Below, in pieces: positions 4,706-10,526 of a stretch of DNA of 10,526 bases. Numbering within the stretch: the first letter of the stretch is position 1; every line of letters starts with the position of its first letter. A program made the position numbers and the translations under genes. Source of the stretch: Fimbriimonadaceae bacterium (lineage in GTDB: Bacteria > Armatimonadota > Fimbriimonadia > Fimbriimonadales > Fimbriimonadaceae); the NCBI GenBank assembly GCA_019694835.1, contig JAIBBE010000222.1:1-10526 (forward strand). Direction: 5' to 3'. The notes below the pieces were generated by a model. That model was not told the origin of the DNA, searched no databases, and saw only the letters and a program-made list of their open reading frames with translations.

Positions 4706-7393
4706 GCGAAACGCAAGGCCGCGCCTGACAGCAGCAAGAAGCCGGCGAAGAGGCCGATCGAGCAGTATGCACATACGGACAAGAAGCGGGCCAACAATCC
4801 GCCCGTCGGCTTAGTGACGCCCGCGACCGATCCGCCCGAGACCGCCAGGAAGACCTACGCCTACGACCCCCATCTTGACCCGCAGCTAGTTTGGGCCGGC
4901 AAAGCCGAGCGGACCAGCTTCGAGGTTCCGACGGTCAGCTTGCATGTCCACGAGCGGATCGACCCCAAGACGATCATCGAAGCCGTGAAGACAAACGGCC
5001 ACGGTCAGGGCGGCACTGGCCGCATGATTCAAGGCTCGCTCTTCGATCAGCCGGCGGAGAATCCGCCGCTTCGTGAAGCGATCGACTTCTACAAGCACTC
5101 TCATGGGTGGAGTAACCGCCTCATCGCCGGTGATTCGCTGCTGGTAATGAACTCGCTCCTCGAAAAGGAGGGGATGGCCGGCAAAGTGCAGATGGTCTAT
5201 CTCGACCCGCCTTACGGCATTCGTTATCGATCAAACTTTCAACCCTTTGTTAACCGGCGTGAGGTAGGAGAATCGGATCGCGACGAGGATCTCACACAAG
5301 AACCGGAGACTGTTCAAGCATTTCGCGATACTTGGGAACTCGGCATTCACTCTTATCTTGCGTATCTTCGTGATCGGCTCGTTCTCGCTCATCAGCTTTT
5401 AGCGCCGAGCGGTTCGTGCTTTGTGCAGATCAGCGACGAGAATCTGCATCTGGTCAGAAACATCCTCGACGACGTCTTTGGAGCGGATTGCCTAGTCGTC
5501 ACGATTCCCGTGAAGAAAAAGGGAAGCCAAAAAAGCGGCCTGCTCGATCCAGTCAATGACTACCTTGTCTGGTTCTCGAAGACGCCACGCACGGATCAGG
5601 GGGCGCAATCAATCACATTTCGTCCGCTGTTTCGACGGCGGGAACTCGATGAAGAAGCGCTGTCGGAATTTAAGTTTCTCGAATTGGAGGATGGTCGGAT
5701 CTTTCCAGTGTCAAGTGTCCCCATAGGCGATTCTGAGACGAAGGACTATCGCAGTGCGTCAACCAGCCTCATGAAAGACTTCCCGAGATCACGCCTATTT
5801 CGCTCGAATCCAATGACAAGTGGCGGAGAGCGTAAGAACCAGAGCCTTCCTTACGAGTTCCAGGGCAAGGTGTATTCACCAGGGAAGGGGAATTGCTGGA
5901 AAACTACTGTCCGTAGCGACAGCGGCGATACGCCGGGGATGAAGCGACTTGAATTCGCAAGTCGTTTGCTTGCTGGCACTGGCCAGCTTCGATTCAAGAG
6001 TTACTTCGATGATTTCGGTTATGTTCCAGTTTCAAACTGGTGGGACGGCTTCGGAGGCGCTTCACGCCCGATCTATGTTGTTCAGACAAACGAAGAGATT
6101 GTCCAGCGATGCATTCTCATGACGACCGATCCGGGGGATCTGGTGATCGATCCTACATGCGGTTCAGGGACGACAGCGGTTGTCGCTGAACGATGGGGGC
6201 GACGATGGATCACATGTGATACATCGCGTGTCGCCGTAACGCTCGCCAAACAGCGACTTATGACTGCCGACTTTGAATACTTCGACCTTGCCCAGCCCGC
6301 CGAAGGCATCGGAAGTGGATTTCGATACAGGACAGCCTCGCACGTCACGTTGGGATCGATTGCCAATAACCCCGAAGTTAAAGAGGCTATGAATCGTATC
6401 GACATCGACGCCGCAATCGCGCGTTGTGCAGAGCAAGAAACCCTTTTCGATCAGCCATTCGTGGATCGGGCCAAAGTCCGCGTGACCGGCCCGTTTACCG
6501 TCGAAGCCGTTCCCGCTCTGACCGTCCTTCCTATCGATGACTTTAAGGAGTCCCCGGCCAGCGATGTCAGCGTAGTGCGTAGCGGTGTCACGCTTCGCCA
6601 GGACGAATGGCGTGACGAAATGGCAAGGACCGGCGTCCGGGCACAGGGAGGCAAGCGAGTCGAGTTTACCCGGCTGGAACCGCTCGCCGGCGCTCGCTAC
6701 TTACACGCGATCGGCGAGACCAAGAACGGCAATTCCAAACGGATCGCCGTTAGCTTCGGCCCCGAGCATTCCCCGCTGGAGCAGCGGCAAGTCGAACTTG
6801 CTTGGGAAGAGGCACGGGGCCTCAGTCCGCGGCCTGAGATCGTCGTCTTTGCGGCTTTCCATTTCGACCCGGAGGCGGCCAAGGACATTGACGAGCTTGA
6901 TCCGCAGAAAACTGGAATGACGTTCTTGCGCTCGCAAATGAATACCGATCTGTTGACCGAAGACCTCAAGAAGAAGCGATCGAGCAACGAAAGCTTCTGG
7001 CTCATCGGCCAGCCCGACGTTGACTTGCGCCGTGTGAAGAACGGCGGCGACAAGGGAAAATGGCAGGTCGAGATTCGCGGCTTCGATTACTACAACCCGA
7101 CGAGCGGCCAAATCGAATCGGGCGATTCGTCGAAAATCGCCATGTGGCTTTTGGACACTGACTACGACGGCCGCAGCCTGCTGCCCCGGCAAGTGTTTTT
7201 TCCGATGGCCGGCCCCAAGGACGGTTGGGCACGCCTTGCCAAGAGCCTGAAGGCGGAAATCGACGAGGACAAGATCGAAGCCTATCGGGGAACCAAGTCG
7301 CTGCCCTTCGAGGAAGGCAGGCACAAGCGGGTTGCGGTCAAGATCGTGGATGACCGGGGAATCGAGAGCCTCAAGCTGGTGGAACTCGGCTGA
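4703..7393 (+). CDS. Type III-like DNA methyltransferase (Mod), beta class, with C-terminal extension
   Basis: This 896-residue enzyme should transfer a methyl group from S-adenosylmethionine to an adenine (or N4 of cytosine) in its target site and give Res its specificity. Motif IV, DPPY, is at 168-171 (YLDPPYGIRY). The AdoMet-binding motif I, DPTCGSGTT, is at 483-491. Motif IV before motif I is the beta-class order used by type III Mod proteins. Target recognition should lie between them (about 200-470). The N-terminus (1-60) is Lys/Pro-rich and probably flexible. Residues about 560-896 form an additional region not found in classical Mod proteins of about 600-680 residues, containing a strand-rich block (FTRLEPLAGARYLHAIGET) and a segment about 770-830 (GFDYYNPTSGQIESG). 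The centre of the gene (about 5217-6400) has lower G+C (45-48% in sampled lines) than the ends (58-67%). The TGA stop overlaps the res ATG by one base. Confidence 0.92.
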   Translation: MAKRKAAPDSSKKPAKRPIEQYAHTDKKRANNPPVGLVTPATDPPETARKTYAYDPHLDPQLVWAGKAERTSFEVPTVSLHVHERIDPKTIIEAVKTNGHGQGGTGRMIQGSLFDQPAENPPLREAIDFYKHSHGWSNRLIAGDSLLVMNSLLEKEGMAGKVQMVYLDPPYGIRYRSNFQPFVNRREVGESDRDEDLTQEPETVQAFRDTWELGIHSYLAYLRDRLVLAHQLLAPSGSCFVQISDENLHLVRNILDDVFGADCLVVTIPVKKKGSQKSGLLDPVNDYLVWFSKTPRTDQGAQSITFRPLFRRRELDEEALSEFKFLELEDGRIFPVSSVPIGDSETKDYRSASTSLMKDFPRSRLFRSNPMTSGGERKNQSLPYEFQGKVYSPGKGNCWKTTVRSDSGDTPGMKRLEFASRLLAGTGQLRFKSYFDDFGYVPVSNWWDGFGGASRPIYVVQTNEEIVQRCILMTTDPGDLVIDPTCGSGTTAVVAERWGRRWITCDTSRVAVTLAKQRLMTADFEYFDLAQPAEGIGSGFRYRTASHVTLGSIANNPEVKEAMNRIDIDAAIARCAEQETLFDQPFVDRAKVRVTGPFTVEAVPALTVLPIDDFKESPASDVSVVRSGVTLRQDEWRDEMARTGVRAQGGKRVEFTRLEPLAGARYLHAIGETKNGNSKRIAVSFGPEHSPLEQRQVELAWEEARGLSPRPEIVVFAAFHFDPEAAKDIDELDPQKTGMTFLRSQMNTDLLTEDLKKKRSSNESFWLIGQPDVDLRRVKNGGDKGKWQVEIRGFDYYNPTSGQIESGDSSKIAMWLLDTDYDGRSLLPRQVFFPMAGPKDGWARLAKSLKAEIDEDKIEAYRGTKSLPFEEGRHKRVAVKIVDDRGIESLKLVELG

Positions 7394-10269
7394 TGCCCAA
7401 ACGCACGCGACACATTGACCAGCTCATCATCAATTCGCCGTTTGAAGAACCGGCGGAACACTGGAGCTATGACCGGACGCATCGGCTGTTTACCCGTGAC
7501 GAAGGCCGCAGGCCGGCGGGTTATCTGATTGCGTCGAGCGAATCGAAGGGGTTTGACGACCCCGGCGTTTTCGTTGAGTTGCCGCTGGTGAACCAGATTC
7601 GCCCGCGCGTCACGACCTGGCGCGAGGCGAATTATCCCGGTGTAACTGGCGTCACTCGGCGCTTGCTCGAACACTGGCGCGATGCACAGGAACGGGAAGG
7701 CCGACGATTTTTCTTTTGCCAACTTGAAGCCATCGAGACGCTGATCTGGCTCACCGAGGCCTCGCCGGCGGAGTTGCAGGGAGTCGACATTCCGTCAGAT
7801 GGCGGGCCTTTCTCGCGCTGGTGCACGAAGCTTGCCACCGGAACCGGTAAGACCGTGGTCATGGCGATGGTGATCGCCTGGCAGGTGCTCAACAAAGTGA
7901 CCAATCCGCAGGATAAGCGATTTAGCAAGCACGTGCTCGCCGTTGCACCGGGGCTCACCGTGAAGAGCCGCCTTTCGGTGCTGGTTCCCGATGCGCCGGG
8001 AAACTATTACGACGAATTCGGTGTTGTGCCCGCCGGGCTGTTCGACAAATTGCGGCAGGGGCAGGTGCAGGTGATCAACTGGCACAAGCTCGATTGGCAA
8101 ACCGACGAAGAACTCGCCAAGAAGAAGACCGTCGATAAACGCGGGGCCAAGAGCGACGAAGCCTATGTCCGTGAAGTGCTCGGCGAGATGGCCACGGCCC
8201 GAAATATCCTCGTGCTGAACGACGAGGCGCATCACGCTTGGCGCGTGCCGGCGGAATCCAAAATTGCCGGGGTTAAGAAGGAAGAAATCGAGGAAGCCAC
8301 CAAGTGGGTAGGCGGCCTGGACCGCATCAACCGTGCCCGAGGCATTCTTCGCTGCCACGACTTTTCGGCCACGCCGTTTGCGCCGTCCGGCAAGAAAAGC
8401 TCGGAAGAGGCGCTCTTCAGTTGGATCGTGAGCGACTTCGGCCTGAACGACGCCATCGAGGCGGGGCTGGTGAAGACTCCCCGCGTGGTAATTCGAGATG
8501 ACGCGAGGCTGGATGCTTCGACGTATCGCTCGCGGCTTTATCACATCTACGCCGATGACGAGGTGAAGGACGACCTTAACCGGAGGGCCGAACCTCACGA
8601 GCCGCTGCCTGACCTTGTGGTGAATGGATACTACCTGCTGGGCAAGGACTGGCTCGAAGCCTTGCAGGAATGGCGGAAAGCCGGCCAAACGGTGCCGCCG
8701 GTGATGATTACGGTCGCCAACCGCACGGAGACCGCCGCCCGCATCAAGTATGCCTTCGACCACGGCAAGATCCGCATCGACGAGCTAAGCGCTCCCGAGA
8801 AGACGCTACACATCGATTCCAAGGTGCTGGAGAAAGCTGAGGCACAAGACGAGCCGGTTCCATTCTTCACCAATGGCGCGGCCGACGAGGCCGGCGAAGA
8901 TGAGGCCGAGCAGGACGACGACCGTCCGGCGAAGACGTTGACCAAGCAACAGCAGGCCGAGCAACTGCGCCGTATGGTGGACACCGTCGGACAGCCCGGC
9001 CAGGCCGGGGCCGCAATTCAAAACGTAATCTCGGTCGGCATGCTCTCCGAAGGTTGGGATGCCAAGACGGTTACCCACGTCATGGGCCTGCGGGCCTTTT
9101 CGAGCCAACTTCTCTGCGAGCAGGTTGTCGGGCGGGGTTTGCGCCGCACGAGCTACGACATCAATCCGGAGACAGGGCTTTTCGAGCCGGAATATGTCAA
9201 CATCTTCGGCGTTCCGTTCACGTTCCTGCCGCACGAGGGAGGCGAGGACACTCCCCCACCCCCGCCCAAGCCGAAGACCCGCGTCGAGCCGTTGCCGGAG
9301 CGGGAAGCCGAGTTTGGCCTGGCTTGGCCGAACATCATCAAGATAGAGCACGTATATTCGCCGCGCCTGACGCTTGACATCAACCGCGTTCCGGCGCTGG
9401 AACTCAAAGCCTCCGAGACGGCTATTCGTGCGGAGATGGCGGCGGTGGTCGAGGGGAAGCCCGACATCACCAAGCTGACGGAAATTGACCTCGCGGAGTT
9501 GGCCCAACGTTTCCGCTTGCAGAAGATCACATTTGAAGCGGCGCGGGACGTGTTCGACCAAATGCAGCCGACTTGGAAAGGCGCCCGGGAGTTCCTGCTC
9601 GCCCAGGTGATTCGACTTGTCGAGCAATTCCTGCGTTCCGACCGGATTGCCATTCGCCCCCCGAGTTATGGCGAGGATGAGCTTCGCCGGCGGATTATGC
9701 TCACCCTGAATATGAACAAGATTGTGCAGCATATTTGGGAGGCGATCCGCTTCGAGAATACGCTGCGTCTGGAGCCAGTTTTTGACACGCACAGGCCAAT
9801 CGCTCGAACCGCCGACATGCGGCCCCGCGATACAAGTAAACCCTGCGAGCGAACGAAACGCTCGCATATCAACGTTTGCGTATTCGACAGCACTTGGGAG
9901 GCGACGGAGGCCTTCGAGCTGGACCGCCAGGGGCAAGAGCACGTGCAGGCATGGGTTAAGAATGACGGTCTCGGCTTCGAGGTCATGTATGTTTATCGCG
10001 GCGTGGTCCGCAAGCACCGGCCCGATTTTCTAATTCGGCTATCCAACGGCACGATGCTGGTTTTGGAGGTGAAGGGCCAGGACACAGAGGAGGCCAAGGC
10101 CAAGCGGCATTTTCTCGACGAATGGGTGAAGGCGGTCAATCAGCACGGCGGCTTTGGGCATTGGGCTTGGGATGTTTCCTTCGACACGAAAGACATCGAG
10201 GGGATTCTGGCGAAGCACGCCAGCACCGGCGCACGGCAAGAACTTGCCGAAGCTGGTGCAACGGCCTGA
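7393..10269 (+). CDS. Type III-like restriction endonuclease subunit (Res), BPTD_3080-type helicase-nuclease
   Basis: This 958-residue protein is the DNA-cutting partner of Mod. It begins with a typical QLIINSPFEEP segment (10-20), as in the family NCBI calls BPTD_3080 restriction endonuclease. Superfamily 2 helicase motifs are in order: Walker A ATGTGKT (148-154, Lys153), Walker B DEAHH (277-281), motif III SAT (325-327), motif V region SEGWD (552-556) and motif VI QVVGRGLRR (577-585). A Glu/Asp-rich linker is at about 495-515 and a proline run at about 617-622. The C-terminus carries a PD-(D/E)XK nuclease: Pro877-Asp878, then Glu892-Val-Lys894 (LVLEVKG). All catalytic residues are intact, so it should be active. 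ATG 7393 overlaps the mod stop in TGATG, so translation is coupled. No better start exists downstream because the conserved N-terminus begins immediately. Confidence 0.93.
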   Translation: MPKRTRHIDQLIINSPFEEPAEHWSYDRTHRLFTRDEGRRPAGYLIASSESKGFDDPGVFVELPLVNQIRPRVTTWREANYPGVTGVTRRLLEHWRDAQEREGRRFFFCQLEAIETLIWLTEASPAELQGVDIPSDGGPFSRWCTKLATGTGKTVVMAMVIAWQVLNKVTNPQDKRFSKHVLAVAPGLTVKSRLSVLVPDAPGNYYDEFGVVPAGLFDKLRQGQVQVINWHKLDWQTDEELAKKKTVDKRGAKSDEAYVREVLGEMATARNILVLNDEAHHAWRVPAESKIAGVKKEEIEEATKWVGGLDRINRARGILRCHDFSATPFAPSGKKSSEEALFSWIVSDFGLNDAIEAGLVKTPRVVIRDDARLDASTYRSRLYHIYADDEVKDDLNRRAEPHEPLPDLVVNGYYLLGKDWLEALQEWRKAGQTVPPVMITVANRTETAARIKYAFDHGKIRIDELSAPEKTLHIDSKVLEKAEAQDEPVPFFTNGAADEAGEDEAEQDDDRPAKTLTKQQQAEQLRRMVDTVGQPGQAGAAIQNVISVGMLSEGWDAKTVTHVMGLRAFSSQLLCEQVVGRGLRRTSYDINPETGLFEPEYVNIFGVPFTFLPHEGGEDTPPPPPKPKTRVEPLPEREAEFGLAWPNIIKIEHVYSPRLTLDINRVPALELKASETAIRAEMAAVVEGKPDITKLTEIDLAELAQRFRLQKITFEAARDVFDQMQPTWKGAREFLLAQVIRLVEQFLRSDRIAIRPPSYGEDELRRRIMLTLNMNKIVQHIWEAIRFENTLRLEPVFDTHRPIARTADMRPRDTSKPCERTKRSHINVCVFDSTWEATEAFELDRQGQEHVQAWVKNDGLGFEVMYVYRGVVRKHRPDFLIRLSNGTMLVLEVKGQDTEEAKAKRHFLDEWVKAVNQHGGFGHWAWDVSFDTKDIEGILAKHASTGARQELAEAGATA

Positions 10270-10343
10270 TGGAGAATCGGGTTTGTTCTTGGCACAAACC
10301 CACGCGAAAAGCCGAACCGATGTTTGCGAACCCCGGGACGTAA
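10269..10343 (+). CDS. Doubtful 24-codon ORF overlapping the res stop
   Basis: ATG 10269 overlaps the res stop codon in TGATG, the same geometry as between mod and res, and the frame runs 24 codons (MENRVCSWHKPT and on) to TAA at 10341-10343. The peptide is basic with one Cys and resembles nothing I know. The hairpin at 10279-10301 lies inside it. It is more likely chance than a gene, or it may be the decayed start of a third operon gene. Confidence 0.12.
   Translation: MENRVCSWHKPTRKAEPMFANPGT
10279..10301 (+). terminator. Hairpin just after res, possible terminator
   Basis: GGGTTTGT (10279-10286) and ACAAACCC (10294-10301) form a perfect 8-bp stem with a 7-base loop, ten bases after the res stop. 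There is no T run after it, so it may protect or process the mRNA 3' end, or be a weak terminator. Confidence 0.4.
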
Positions 10344-10526
10344 ACCACCATCCGACGGGGCCAGGGCCGACAGAGGCTCTTTCGAGCGTATCGGCCCCGG
10401 CACTCCGCACGGTCCGCCGTTCGGCGCTCGGGTTGCTCCTCAGCAGAGCCCTATCCTCCGAACGAGTGAGACGACATTTACCACGGATCGAGATCGTTCG
10501 GCTAATCGCCGACCGTTTCAAGAACG
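10344..10526. other. Non-coding right end of the window
   Basis: No gene with credible protein character is seen on either strand. GGGCCGA (10364-10370) and TCGGCCC (10391-10397) form a 7-bp inverted repeat, and TCGGC/GCCGA a 5-bp one at 10498-10512. Neither is followed by a T run. The - strand frame at 10039-10521 overlaps the nuclease domain of res and is Arg/Ser-rich, so I treat it as an artefact of high G+C. Confidence 0.4.

Noticed and set aside
4328..4797. - strand frames of 148 and 113 codons spanning the spacer before mod
   Set aside because: They overlap both flanking genes, are rich in Arg, Pro and Gly, and cover a segment better explained by inverted repeats.
8806..10017. Long - strand open frame (403 codons) inside res, and a second at 7795-8763
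   Set aside because: Both lie opposite strongly conserved helicase and nuclease motifs. Their peptides lack family character, and long antisense frames are expected in G+C-rich coding DNA.
2903..10269. BREX, DISARM or CRISPR system
   Set aside because: No PglZ, BrxC, BrxL, DrmA/B-type or Cas protein and no regularly spaced repeats are present; the methyltransferase and helicase-nuclease are explained as a type III-like pair.
32..10389. TTTCGAGCGT present at both ends of the window (32-41 and 10380-10389), suggesting terminal direct repeats
   Set aside because: Ten-base matches between distant sites are expected many times by chance in 10 kb, and the flanking bases do not extend the match.

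Overview
The window is about 10.5 kb of accessory bacterial DNA in which every convincing gene lies on the + strand. Base composition is mixed: sampled 60-base lines run from about 45% G+C in the first gene to 60-67% in the integrase and in the ends of the methyltransferase gene. The integrase and restriction-gene styles remind me of Planctomycetota, possibly a Pirellulales-like lineage. That is an impression from protein style, not a demonstrated assignment.

Layout: a strong intrinsic terminator (54-90) closes an upstream gene outside the window. A low-G+C gene for a four-helix membrane protein follows (294-1334). Next is a gene-poor stretch (1335-1788) that ends in a perfect 15-bp inverted repeat. 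The repeat sits just before a complete tyrosine recombinase/integrase gene (1789-2778). After a short gap with a possible promoter comes a tight three-gene cassette (2903-4463): a TIGR04255-family protein, a 98-residue protein of unknown function, and a 175-residue protein with a Gln-Ser-Cys-Asp-Leu motif. The three are joined by two ATGA stop/start overlaps. A stretch of about 240 bp dense in inverted repeats (4463-4663) then precedes a large type III-like restriction-modification pair. The pair is a 896-residue beta-class DNA methyltransferase (Mod, 4703-7393) and a 958-residue helicase-nuclease (Res, 7393-10269), joined by a TGATG overlap. The last 257 bp hold a hairpin and no convincing gene.

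How it fits together: the integrase, the mixed base composition and the restriction-modification operon are what one expects of a mobile defence island. Mod should methylate a target site, and Res should use ATP-driven movement and a C-terminal PD-(D/E)XK nuclease to cut unmodified DNA. The three-gene cassette is the best candidate for something undescribed. Its translational coupling says its products are needed together, but none of the three has a function I can name. Whether it is an independent module, an accessory to the restriction system or integrase cargo cannot be settled from this sequence. The structured spacer before mod, the lower-G+C centre of mod (probable specificity swapping) and the palindrome before the integrase are the other points worth checking.
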